From NCBI GenBank assembly GCA_007026445.1, contig VDMD01000028.1:310001-374000 (forward strand): a stretch of 64,000 bases of DNA, in the 5' to 3' direction. Source of the stretch: Schizophyllum amplum. Taxonomy: Eukaryota; Basidiomycota; Agaricomycetes; Agaricales; Schizophyllaceae. Made by a program: the position numbers and the translations under genes. This document shows, piece by piece, positions 33,859-45,275 of this stretch (its first letter is position 1; each line of letters starts with the position of its first letter). The notes beneath the pieces were generated by a model. It worked only from the letters and a program-made list of their open reading frames with translations. It was not told the origin of the DNA and ran no database searches.

Positions 33859-33945
33859 CGCGCGATTGGTTATTCGCCAATTCCGATCCCGTTGTTCCCT
33901 ACTTTCATGGTCTCCGCGCGATAAGACTTGTCGTCGCCTGCTCTT

Positions 33946-36900
33946 ATGTCTGGAAAACCAAGGAATAATCTACAAGATGTGCTGCAGGCGACCGAAAGAC
34001 CAGGTTCACAGCCCTCGGTGGCAACGACCCCAACCCAGGCAGCCAGGGTGCGTCCCTTCACCGATGCGCTCGGTCAGGCTGATAGAGGTTCTGTAGCCTA
34101 CAAGTAAATTCAAGCCCGCGTCGGCTGCTTCGAAAGCCGCGGCGGTACCTAATTCCGGTACGGCCAATCGTGAGGAGCGCTCCGCTAGCTGACCTGTGTT
34201 TTAGTGCCATCTCGCAAACCTCCGCCGCCGCCCTCGAACTTGCCAAGCTTTTCCACCCCGAATTTTGGGAGGAAGCCTCCGGCACCCTTGCGCGCTGACA
34301 TCTCCATTGCCTCGTCAACCGGAGCGATCGACATTTCTAGTGGCTCTTCCGATGCGTCTCCCCCGCTCAAGCGCACTTCGTCAGACTCCTTCGGTGCAGA
34401 GCCTGTTCCGGTCAATGCAAAGAGGGTCAGGAAGATGCCGCCGATTGACAAGGAGAACATCCTCCACCGCAGTGCTGTTAGAACACCCGCTCCCAGAACG
34501 CTCGACAAGGGGAAGGGCAGAGCCATCCCGAGCGCTAGACCTTTGTCCCCTACAAAGAAGAAGGACATGTCGGATGCTGCCATGACGGCTAGGATCACGA
34601 AGCTCAGACGACGCGAGGCTGACACAAATCCCTTCGACGACTTGGAGCGAGGTCTTGAAGACATACCCAAGGACCGCGTAACTCTCGCTTTCGAGAAGTA
34701 CCCAGACCTCCGTAAAGTATGTATGGAGTCTGCACCTATATTACTCTGACCTCCATGCTGACGTCTCTAGTTCTCGTTGGAAAAGCTCAAGGCCTTGCTA
34801 CTCGACAATCTTGCCGAGGAACGCCGTATACAAGCCGCGGAAGAGGATCATTACAGCGGCAGAGCAGCACACGATACAGTCCGTCTGAACGCGTTCAAGT
34901 CAGTACTCGGCGTTCTCACGCTTGATTTGCACACTGACACGCGCATGCAAAGAGGCTTTCTTGCAGACCGCATCAACGCCTTGAAGGTGGCCGTTGACGA
35001 TCGCGAGGCGTCTGCGCCTGAGCAGGCTACCTGGAACGAGTCTATGACGACAATGGCGAATACGTCTGTGGAAACCCGAATATCCACATCTTTGACTTTG
35101 CGGGAGGAAACATTCGTGCACAGCAGCAATACCTCGATTCGACCTGCTGACGAGCTTGATGGTCACGAACAACCCAATCTCGACAGCGACGACATGCTAT
35201 GGAATCAAGTCGACCCGGATGAATCCATGCTCTTTGAGGAGATCGCTATGGAGGAGCAGACGACGACTGTGTCAACGCAGACCACCGAAACCGCCGTCGC
35301 CACGCCTCAGGAAGACCCTCGGCTGAGGTTGACACCATTTTACGCTGAGATCGTGGAGAAACTTCACCGCTTCTTCCGCCTGCGCACCTTCCGGACGAAC
35401 CAGCTGGAGGCCATCACGTCGACGATGGAGGGCAAGGACGTCTTCGTGCTCATGCCGACCGGCGGAGGGAAGAGTCTGTGCTACCAGCTTCCCGCGATAT
35501 GCCAAGGTGGCTCGTCGTCGGGTGTGACCATCATCGTGTCTCCGCTACTAGCCCTGATGGAGGACCAAGTCGAGAATCTCATGCAACGTGGCATTGAAGC
35601 GCTGCAATGGACGTCCGAGGCCAAGGACTCACCGTCTTCGGATGTCAACAAGAGAATGTATGCCAGCAACCGGCCCAACCTGCTCTACGTCACGCCGGAG
35701 AAGATGGCCAATAGCGGACAGGCGAAGAGCCTGCTGTCCTATCTCCACCGCAATGGCCAGCTCGCTCGCTTCGTCATTGACGAGGCCCATTGTATCTCCT
35801 CGTGGGGCCACGACTTTCGGAATGCGGTTCGTTGCTTGTTCCCCGTTCTTGATATCATCTCTCAATCCTCCTCTAGTATCTTGCGCTCGGCCAATTGCGC
35901 CAGACGTACCCGGGTGTCCCCATTATGGCGCTCACGGCAACCGCTACGCCGCGCGCAGCGGACGACATCATTAAGAATCTGCACATCGAGCGCTGCATCC
36001 GGCTGAAGCAGTCCTTCAACCGCACCAACCTCCACTACTCCGTCGTGCCCAAGAAGAAGATGAACCTCATAGCGAAGTGGATTCAGGAGAACCACGCGGG
36101 AGAGAGCGGGATCATCTACACACTGAGCAAGAAGGGTGCGGAGACGGGCGCAGAGCAGCTGCGCAACGAGGGCATTGCCGCCGAGCACTATCATGCGGGC
36201 ATGACAGACGACGACAGGAAGGTTGTCTATCGGAATTGGAAATCGAACCGGACGCAGGTCATGGTTGCGACTGTGCGTGTTCTTTTGGCAGTGGTGCATC
36301 TTGAGCTGACTCCAGTTCCCGTAGATTGCCTTTGGTATGGGTATCGATAAGCCAGATGGTGAGTGGTTGTGGCTCATGTTCTCGGCGACAACTATATAAC
36401 AATGTTTAGTACGATTCGTCATCCACCATACCATTCCCAAGTCGCTGGACGGGTGAGTGCTTCATTCACAAATTTTTGCTTCGCAAATAACATGATTCAG
36501 ATACTACCAAGAGACCGGTCGAGCCGGACGCGATGGCAATCCGTCGGACTGCGTTCTTCGTCAGTTCCCCATGTTGGACTGACTGTCTACCGAAACTGAC
36601 TTATCTGCAGACTATGCCTATAAGGATGCCAACACCCTCTATAAGATGATCCGCGAGCCCAAAGACCAGGCACCTCTTCCTCCCGCCGTCGTTGCGCGCC
36701 AAGAGGAAGCACTCCGAGCGGTCATCCTGTACTGCAACGATATTTCCCAATGTCGGCGCGTTCACATTCTCCGGTTCTTCGGCGAGACCTTCGAGCAGAA
36801 GACGTGCAAGAAGATGTGCGACAACTGCGCGAACCCGATGCCTCTGGAGGATCAGGACATGACTGCGCAGGCCCGCAGTTTCGTCTCCTTCATCCAAGCT

Positions 36901-38071
36901 GTGACCAACGCGCGCGTGGATATCACGCAGGATATGGCGCTCGCGGCGATGAGAGGGGCGAACACGAAGCCGCTGCTAGAGAAGGGTTTGACAGGCTACT
37001 CAGACTTCGGAGCCTGCAGCGCATCGCCCAAGGAGCTCATCGAGTTGCTTCTCGCCCGCCTCTTATGCGACCAGATTTTGGACGAGCAGAATATCCAGAA
37101 TGGTTCTGGCTTCAGTAACGCGTACCTGCGCGTGAGTGTAATGCCTCTTCATCATAGTAATGAGCTGACGGCCATTATTTAGCTCGGTAAACAAGCCCGA
37201 ACCTTCCTATCGGACAAACGCGCAGAGATGGTCATTTCGTGGCGCCCTAAACCCGGCAAAGGGGAAAAGCAGCCTCGCAAACGGAAGCAGGCGGCTCCTG
37301 CGTCCCGCACGAACAGCAAGAAGCGGAAGGACGATCCGCCTCCCAATGCGGAGAAGACGCGTAGTCTGTGGGAGGACGAGGATGATATCGACGACGACTA
37401 TCCGGAAGACCCGCAGCCCCCTCCGACCGATGAGGTGATAGAGATCGATGATGGTGAACCCCCATCGCCTCGACGAACCCGGTCGAAGCCCCGTTCTGCG
37501 AAATCGACGAAACCCGATCAAATTTTCGATGATGATGAGGTGACTATTCAAGATTCCGACGACATCGTCCAGCGCATTCAAGCAGAGCTGAAGGTGCATA
37601 GAGCAAAGGTGAGGCGAAACCCATGCTTGTCGTTGCTCGAGCTCACACTCGTACAGTTGGCGCGCAAACACAACGTTCCTCCGGACGTTATTTTACATCA
37701 AGAAATGCTGGACTTGATCGCAGCTCAACGTCCTCAAGGTCCGAATTTGTCGCTGTTGTGAGCGGACATCGCTGACGGTTTTTGGCAGACTATAAGACCT
37801 TCCAAGAGATCATGTTAGACGGAGACTGCTCGCAGGAGGGGAGGCGTCAGGTCGAAAGGGATTTTGAGATGTATGAGTTGTCAGTTTTGGGCGACATATG
37901 CATTCGGCTTCAGACGGCGCACACGCAGTAAACTTCATTTCCCCTCCATCATGCTATATGCTAACGTGCATTCTTAGACCACCTACGCGCACACCTTCTC
38001 GTGGTACGGTTCCCTTCAACGTTTCCTCCTTCAGTTATGCGGAGGGCCAGTCATCGTCGCGCCGTCGGTGA
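33946..38071 (+). CDS. RecQ-family DNA helicase (BLM/Sgs1/Rqh1 type)
   Basis: 3'-5' helicase acting in homologous recombination and replication-fork repair. Starts MSGKPRNNLQDVLQATERPG. A long, poorly conserved N-terminus includes FSLEKLKALLLDNLAEERR. The helicase core shows FRTNQLEAITSTMEGKDVFV, MPTGGGKSLCYQLPA (Walker A), VIDEAHCISSWGHDF (DEAH), MALTATATPRA, IAFGMGIDKPDV and YYQETGRAGRDGNPSDCVL (motif VI). The RQC zinc site is CRRVHILRFFGE...CKKMCDNC, followed by a winged-helix segment. Near the C-terminus LARKHNVPPDVILHQEMLDL resembles an HRDC domain. The final exon was joined through an intron beginning GTAAAC after TAHTQ, giving PPTRTPSRGTVPFN and a stop at 38069-38071; without that splice the protein would end at 37931. 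Confidence 0.93.
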
Positions 38072-38587
38072 TGCATGACCAGACGCTTCATGTTTACTAA
38101 CACAGTATGTTGTCTATTACACTTCACGCCCAGTGCGCCTTGCTTTCTTGAATTTCTTGTACAATACTTATACCCTGATCTGGGACTTTCTTGGAATGCG
38201 TGGCTTCTTGCTTGTTTATTTTTCTTGGCTATCATGCCGCCTATGAGCTACCTCCTTACACAATCATGTACCGTCATACGACATTGCTACTCTAGGAACC
38301 GTAATGGAATGTGTCCCAAGGAAATGATCCAGCTCCGAGTCCCGCAATTGAATTTCGCCTAAGTTACAGTACTCAGATATTCCTTCAACATAAGTCACAT
38401 GATCCTGAAATTATGTCACGCGACTTCATCGGATCCGAGACTCGAATCCTCCGGGCCGCCAATCTTGGTTCCGAACTTCATCTGTGTGAAGGGAATCGGA
38501 TTATCTGAGGTCAGGCATCTTCCGTTGCCAAGTCCCACGTTGTTTCGCATCTTCCGCGTCCCATTCTGCTTCATACGCAAGGCGAAC
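38072..38587. other. Intergenic spacer
   Basis: About 516 bp between the RecQ stop and the PNKP start, both plus strand. No supported coding feature; it should contain the PNKP promoter. Confidence 0.5.
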
Positions 38588-40510
38588 ATGTCGTCCGTGG
38601 CCAGAGCCGGACCCTCTAAGAAACGCACCGCGTCCTCGAGTGCTGATGGTGACGCGCGCGAGCCCTCCAAGAAAGTCCAGAAAGGTATGTACGCATGTGC
38701 CTTCAGCTGTTCTAGACGTCGATTGGGGCAGGCTATCTCTTGCTCATCGCACATGCAGTACATCCCTTCTTTGCCAAAGCATCGGAGAAGCCGCCGGGTC
38801 CCTTTCAGTGGCTCACGCCGCTCGGCCCCAAGCGCAGCTGCTGGCATGCTACCAATCTGACGCCAACGGCTGCTCCGCGTGTTGCAGCCTTCGACCTTGA
38901 CGGGACAGTCATCAAGTCTTCCTTCGGCAGCGGCGCCTCAAAGTCGAAGACGAAAGCGAAGGCTGCTAGCGTATCACCCACCTTCGAGTGGTGGAATCCA
39001 TGTGTACCCAAGAAACTCGAGGAAGTGTACGAGCAAGGGTATGTGTACACAGTACAAGCTCTGCGCGGGGCGAGGGATTTTCTATACAGAGGCTGACAGT
39101 ATAATTTTTGTTTCGTAGCTATGCGATTTTCTTGATCACGAACCAAGCCCTCAAGCCGGCGGCACTGAGGACGTGGAAGGAGAAGATCAATGCGGTGGCA
39201 CTGGCGGTAAGCTTGATACATTTGCTAGCTTTCTACGGCGTCGCGTCTCGTAGCTGATGATTCTGCCTTCAGCTGCCCAAGGTACCGTTCCGCCTCTTCG
39301 CTGCGACAGAAAAGGACGGCTATCGCAAGCCAATGACTGGCATGTGGACCGAACTGGAGCGCATATATGCGGTAGAGGGTATCACCATCAGTCAGTACCG
39401 CTTCGACTTTGATGAATACGAGCTGTATGCTCATGACGCGCTACCCAGAGAAAGAAGAGTCCTTCTTCGTGGGCGACGCGGCTGGTCGCGTGTACGGCAA
39501 GGACAGGGCGCCCGACTTCGCAGGAACTGACCGAAAATGGGCGGATAACATCGGTCTCCCATTCTATACGCCTGAGGTGGGCCACTGAGAAGTGCACGAT
39601 TTTTTGCGTGCTCATGTTTCTGCTTGGACAGGAATACTTCCTGAACCTCCCAAAGCATACGAACATCGTTCTGCAGGGCTTCCGGGCTTCCAGTTTGCTC
39701 AAGCGTGCGTAATCTTCTCTGTCGACGGCAGGTTCCAGGCTGATGCGTAGAACAACCTTTCAGTACCCGCAGTGACGCCGACATCCACCCCTATTGTGCC
39801 CGAGCCGCCACGTCAGGAAATGGTGCTGCTTCATGGGTATCCGTGTCTGGGGAAGTCAACATTCTACCGCCGGCACTTCGAACCAGCGGGCTACGTGCAC
39901 GTCAACCAAGACGTGTTAGGCACTCGCCCCAAATGCATCAAGGCCACCAAGGAGGCCCTCAGCGAAGGGAAGAGCTGTGTAATTGGTGAGTATATGAAGA
40001 TGATTTATGGCCCGTGATCAAGGTTTATAACGTTAAACGCTTGCCAGATAATACTAACCGCGATGCCGCGACGCGTGCGCACTACATTAAACTAGCCAAG
40101 GAGGCGAAGATACCAGTGAGGTAAAATACGTTCAGTAGTCGGTCTCTGGAAGGAAACTCATCTCTCCATTTTCTCGCAGATGCTTTTGGTTCACGGGCTC
40201 TATGGAACTGGCGTGGCATAACAATCTGTATCGGGCGTACAATCTTCCACCGTCTATCGCTGCCAAGGAGGTGTGTTCAGAATACATCTTACTCAGCGAA
40301 GCCCCCATCGTCGAATCAAGCAAGACTGATATCTTGCTACAGCAGCGGGATATCATCCCCTGGATTGGATTCACGGGGTTTAAGTCCACGAACGAGGAAC
40401 CTGAGCTTGAGGAGGGCTTTATGGAGATCAGGAAGGTGAATTGGGTGTTCGAGGGCACGGAGGAGGAGCGACGGTACTGGGAGATGTGGTTGCAGATTGA
40501 TGGGAAGTGA
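38588..40510 (+). CDS. Polynucleotide kinase 3'-phosphatase
   Basis: Bifunctional end-processing enzyme for DNA strand breaks, removing 3'-phosphates and adding 5'-phosphates. The N-terminus is short and basic (KKRTASSSADGDAREPSKK), without an FHA domain, as in fission yeast Pnk1. The phosphatase (HAD) half shows VAAFDLDGTVIKSS (nucleophile DxDGT), FLITNQALK, and EESFFVGDAAGRVYGKDRAPDF. The kinase half shows VLLHGYPCLGKSTFYRRH (P-loop GxxxxGKS), DNTNRDAATRAHYIKLAKEA and FWFTGSMELAWHNNLYRA, ending EEERRYWEMWLQIDGK. About nine short introns. The start was chosen at the ATG in GAACATGTCG. Confidence 0.93.
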
Positions 40511-40904
40511 GCGTAAAGTACTGCTTTGTGGGCGTTCGCGTCCTTCGATGTCAAGCTTGAGGCATATCCTGGCGGGATATCTAATGCATGTTATACCCTG
40601 GCGAGACATGTGGCTTAGCGGTAAGCAATTGCGTCGCAAGCGTCGTCCGCAAAAGTGCTCATCGCTGTTTGCAGTCGCCATTTCCATACATCGTTCTGCA
40701 ATAGCACGCATGGCTCTCCCGCGTCGCACCAAATGACATCTAGTTTGACCGACTTCTACATAAACTTACAGTAACTTTCCAGAATTCTGCAGTCTTCTTC
40801 TTCTCTACACCGTTATGGTGCGCTTGGCTGCTTCATCGGACCTTCGCTGGAAGTCTCTTCACTTCTTCCTATTGACCGTGCTTCATCCTGACATTCACGA
40901 AGGA
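40511..40904. other. Convergent 3' spacer
   Basis: About 394 bp between the stops of PNKP (+) and GAL7 (-). It holds the two 3' ends only; no RNA gene or repeat was seen. Confidence 0.5.
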
Positions 40905-42363
40905 CTACTGCTCCTTCCCTGCCTCTGCTTGGTCCAGATAGTGCAATTCAGAGCATAAACGCAGGCGCGTTGCGGCCTGCTCTGGGGTCAAATCGCGTTG
41001 CGCCTCGGCCATGAGCTCGAACCTGAAAGGTGTTAGGTCCACAACGGAGACGGAATTGGGAAACCAGCCACATACCCAACGAGGAATTTCCTGATGCTTG
41101 CGTTTCTGAGCAGCGGCGGCGCAAAATGAAGATGCAGGTGAGCCGTGTTGGCGTCATCGTCCACGCTGGCGCCTGTGAAAGATCATGCCTTAGGTGTTGG
41201 CGTGCTTACGGGGGTAGTGTTGGGCACGGACCTTCTTTCGCGGGGAGTGGTCGTTGGTGCACACCCATGGAGTACGCGAATGAGCAGAGGAATAAGTTGT
41301 CGTAGCGTTTTGTTACGCGACTCAGCGCGTCTGCGAAGCTTGTCCTTTCCTCTTGCGTAAGTTCTTGGAGAGAGGGAATGTGACGTTTATACGGGAGGAC
41401 TGGAAAACGCTGTGAGATGGCAAAGTTCAGATGATGTGGCTGAATACTGACGCATAACCTCGAACGGCCATGTCGCCCACCAGGGAACGACGGCGAGCCA
41501 GTGGTCGTTCTTGATGACGATGCGACTTTCGTCTATTGGCACGCTAGCCTCGAAGTGGGCGTATTCGCACAGCAAGCAGGCGCAGCCTATGCGCGCGTGT
41601 CAGCACTTTCCATCTGGCAATGCTCCCTTGATACGCACCCTTCGGGCCCTTAGGCGCGGTCTCGGAAGGCTTGTTGCTCTCGCTATACTTGCGTAGCGAG
41701 TCGAGCTCCTTCGCAGGTAGAGTGGGCACCGCCGACATCGCCCAGACTTGCCCATGGGGGTGCGGGTTTGAGCAGCCCATCATAGCACCCTTGTTCTGGA
41801 TCTCTGGTGAGAGGGACGCGGCCGTAGGGTGGCACTGGGGCTTACCTCGAAGATTTGGACATACTCGATGCCCTCTTGCGTGCCGCGCCTCTTGTAGATG
41901 CCGACCCACTCGTCGATAATGCGCTCGATGTCGGGGATCGCGAGCCGCGCGAGGGTAAGATCGTGGCGGGGATGGAAGATGATGACATCGCAGCCGCCCT
42001 GGACGGGCTCCGACGCGAGCAGCGGATGAGGGGGCTGGGGCGCCGCGGGCATAGGCGGGGGGAGGATGGCAGCAAAGTCATTCTCAAAGACGAAGGTGTG
42101 CTCGTAGGCGTCGTTCTTCTGTCCCCCGGACCTGCTGTTCGCGGGGCACAGGTAGCACTCTGGATCGTATGCGGGGAGGTTGGAGGGCTGCGGGGGTTCG
42201 ATCTGGCCTTTCCAAGGACGCTTCATGCGGTGGGGCGAGACGAGGATGTACTCGCCCGTCAAGGGATTGTCTAATGCAGCCCATCAGCGGGGATCGGGGC
42301 GAGAGTATGTGGGGATCGCGTACAGCGGCGGTGGGGGTTGAACGTGGGGTCAAAGTCAGCCAT
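40905..42363 (-). CDS. GAL7: Galactose-1-phosphate uridylyltransferase
   Basis: Second step of the Leloir pathway: it exchanges UMP between UDP-glucose and galactose-1-phosphate. Starts MADFDPTFNPHRR, spliced to YNPLTGEYILVSPHRMKRPW. Then come YLCPANSRSGG (zinc-site Cys), [50 protein letters not shown] with the catalytic His-Pro-His, CLLCEYAHFEA, IVIKNDHWLAVVPWWATWPFE, and the C-terminal FELMAEAQRDLTPEQAATRL. The stop is at 40907-40905. No GAL1 or GAL10 is visible nearby within the window. Confidence 0.95.
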
Positions 42364-42414
42364 GGTGGTCAAGAGCAAGAGTCTGAGGCGAGTTCCGCGC
42401 CGTCATATTGGTCT

Positions 42415-42420
42415 TTTATA
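42415..42420 (-). promoter_or_regulatory. TATA box of GAL7
   Basis: On the minus strand AATATAAAAGACC lies about 52 bp before the start codon, so the leader must be short. Confidence 0.5.
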
Positions 42421-42658
42421 TTCCAGACTCGGCGCACATATGCTCCCCGGGTCTACCCCCGTGGTTGGACGCGGGAGCAGGTGGCGCCGCCGGGTTGCAC
42501 ATTCCGACCCCCGCAAGGTCCGGACCGTGCCTCCGACTGCCTCCAGGTTCGTTTGTTCATTGTCCAGATGAAGTCTATCATTATGCGAGGGTAAGATAGC
42601 AAAGCTTTACATATCGAAAGTACAAGTCGGAACGTCTAATCAAAAAAGCAAGTTCCGC

Positions 42659-44511
42659 TCAGTTGGTAGCATCCATCTCTAGTACGGTGTCTCCGCAGGC
42701 GTTTTTGAAGAACACGACGGCGCCCTCGTCCTCTACGAAGCGACATTGTGTGAATGACCGCCATAAAGCTCGGAGTACACCCTGGAGATAGTCAGTTTAC
42801 TCGTCCTGCGATCTGCGAGATGGACCTCACGGTGGAGTCGTAATTGTAGGAGTCGCCGAGCACCGGCTTTATAGCTTCGGTGGCCGCTGGGAGGTTGTCT
42901 GCGGCTACAAGTCAGAGGGAGCGCACTGCAGTGGCGGACAGACAGCGCACAGAACGGGACAGTCGAGAAGAAATGATGAGCGACGTGATCGCTGCTGATC
43001 TGCAGTCGATGTTTAGTGGCCTGTCTTACAGAGACAGTAGAAGCGGACTCACATTATGTAGGAAGAATCTACCCGCCCAGCCAAATATCGGGCGGTCGAC
43101 AGTGGCGAGCGCGCCGCGGACGAACGTCCATTGCTCCTGGTAACATGTCAGCAAGGGACAGCGGCTCCCATACGAGGGACACATACCTTGCGGTAGTAGG
43201 GAATTGTTGGGTCGCTGTGTTGTAGGTAGGTTATCATGACGAGCCTGCAGGAGCGTTAGACGGGATCGCCTTATGATAGGAGACGCGGTACCAGTTGTGC
43301 GCGAACTAGGAGGAGGGATTAGTAGCCGGCCGATGACGAGCGTCACCGGACTCACCAGCCAAGGCATGATATAGTGTGCAAAGCACGCAGACCAACCGCA
43401 TAGGCGGACATACACGGCCAGGCATCCGAGCATCGTGCAGATAGCCACGTTGGATATGATGATGGCGGATTTGTCTCCGGGCTTGAAGAGCAAGGACGAA
43501 GGTCGATAATGCTGGGGTCGAAGTTCAGCAACGTTGCGCTCGTCATTGCATGATGATAGCCACTTACACTAGTTCCTACCGGATATTTTGGGTTACCCTT
43601 GCGGTTATGCCTGAGGAAGTTGTGAGTTCCAACTTGCAAGGGGGTACGCCACAAAGTCGTACAAGAGATATAACTGGAATCCGCTGTGTTATGGCGGTGC
43701 CCGTCAGAGATGTCTTCACATACGCAAAGATCGAGCACGCACAAAAACTGCCGCACAAACAATTTGAAGAGCGTGAACGCAGGTGTGTCTTCGAGAATAT
43801 CAGTGTAGTCCATCTTGACAGCGACGCGCCCGTCTGGGAGCTTAAAGTCTGCGCGCGTGGCAGGGTGATACGTCTCGTCGCTCTCCATGCTATTTGTGTG
43901 TTTCTACTTGAAGCGTCAGGAGGAGTGTCTGCATAGCGCTGGTACCACAAACGTACGTGATGGGTCCGATGGGTGGCGCGCCAGGCGTAGTAGGGCGTCA
44001 GGACGAATGAGTGGAGAACCAGGCCGATCATAGTGTTGTATATGGGATACGGAGAGAAGGAGTCATGTCCGGCCTATTCGAACGATCTCGTCAGATCGCG
44101 CAGAGGAGCAGTCGATGGCTTCACCAACCTCATGCCCTGCGCAGAAAAGTCAGTACAAGAGTTTGAGCAGAGCCTTTCATACATACCGAGACACCAGATG
44201 CCCGTGAAGCTGAGCCCTTGCCAGCCCCAGTAGCTGAGCCACAGTCCCATGCGCAGACCCCTCGCAGCGTACTGGTTCATAGGTACCCCGCCGACGAGGT
44301 CATCAAACCTGGTAGCTAGACAGTAGAATAGAGCCGTGACGGCGAGGTGCCGGAGGATGTAGAGCGAGCTCGTCATCGTCGAGCGGACGAACAAGTGGGG
44401 AGGCACCGCGTCGTACAGCTGCTTCGGCGTGAAAGTGGGCGGGACGAAGACGCCCTGCGCGGCGCGTTTCTCGTACTCGGGACCGTCGCGGAAGATCTGG
44501 TACCACAACAT
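42659..44511 (-). CDS. Delta-12 fatty acid desaturase (membrane-bound)
   Basis: Predicted ER enzyme introducing the second double bond into oleoyl lipids. Starts MLWYQIFRDGPEYEKRA, then FVPPTFTPKQLYDAVPPHLF. About eleven short introns had to be resolved by frame. The three His boxes assemble as HEAGH (GHEAGHDSFSPYPIYN), THRTHH followed by KHTNSMESDETYHP, and HVAHH (ISSDHVAHHFFSTVPF). Between them lie GFQLYLL joined to HNRKGNPKYPVGTSHYRPSS, hydrophobic spans (SAIIISNVAICTMLGCLAVYV), and WLVMITYLQHSDPTIPYYR. The C-terminus ends FFKNACGDTVLEMDATN. The start at 44511 was chosen because a TATA element lies 95 bp upstream and leaves little room for an earlier exon. Confidence 0.92.
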
Positions 44512-45275
44512 GGGGGATAAGGTGTGAGGAGGAGGCTGGATACGCAGGGAAGTGAGGGTAGTCGCGAAAAGGTGAATGAAAACGACGCCAGACGGAGCGC
44601 CCTATATACGAGGGCCAGCCCAGCGCGTCGGGCATCACGTCAGTCCCCGCAGACACGAGAAGGCGTACCGTGGATCCTTGGCCCAAGTGTTGGCCGCGCT
44701 GCCTCCCGCTGCCTCACCTGGCCTCGCGCCTGCGCAGATCTACGGGGAGGAGTCATGTCCGCGGCCAGAGAACTGCGTTTCAGCAGACTGTAGCTTCAGA
44801 GGGACCTCATCCAGCGACCAGAGTGCGCAACAAGGAAGGCTAAGACCCCCGGTCTTTCATTTCCTGCATGAAGGACGGAGTCAAGACGGTACACAAAAGG
44901 GAGTTGATGCGTGCACAAACAAAGACTGTGGGTGATCTGCCCGCGGACATGATATACTTCAAGCCAACCTTGATCTTCGTCGACACGCAAATCCTCGGGC
45001 TTCCAGCTTGCGTCTCTCAGGGCAGGATCGACCATCAAAGCATATCCGAATGGTGGGCGCGCATTATATAAAGTAGGCGTTAACTATGCGATATTGGGCG
45101 TGCGATAGGACTAGACAACAGCGTGGAAAAGCAGCAGAGGTGTGAAGGAAGGTAAGCTCAGAACGTGAATATACAGCGGACCTGGGTATATGGCCCGTCT
45201 TTTAGTACCAGGTGAATCTAATCCAGCGCGAGCTTGAAAGAAGAAGAATGGCAAGAAGATAAACTAGTCGTGTTG
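44512..45275. other. Intergenic spacer upstream of the desaturase
   Basis: About 760 bp hold the desaturase promoter and the 3' flank of the DYRK kinase gene. Several short ORFs occur, none with recognisable content. Confidence 0.5.
44603..44608 (-). promoter_or_regulatory. TATA box of the desaturase gene
   Basis: CGTATATAGGGCG on the minus strand, about 95 bp before the start codon. Confidence 0.5.

Noticed and set aside
43560..43760. Apparent frameshift in the desaturase between the second and third histidine boxes
   Set aside because: Two adjacent introns of about 60 and 52 nt resolve the frame, giving GFQLYLL joined to HNRKGNPKYPVGT, as in the family.
44058..44760. 14-bp repeat AGGAGTCATGTCCG in the desaturase coding region (about 44058) and its upstream spacer (about 44748)
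   Set aside because: One copy encodes the conserved GHDSF part of the first histidine box, and flanking sequence does not match. Probably coincidence or a tiny duplication.
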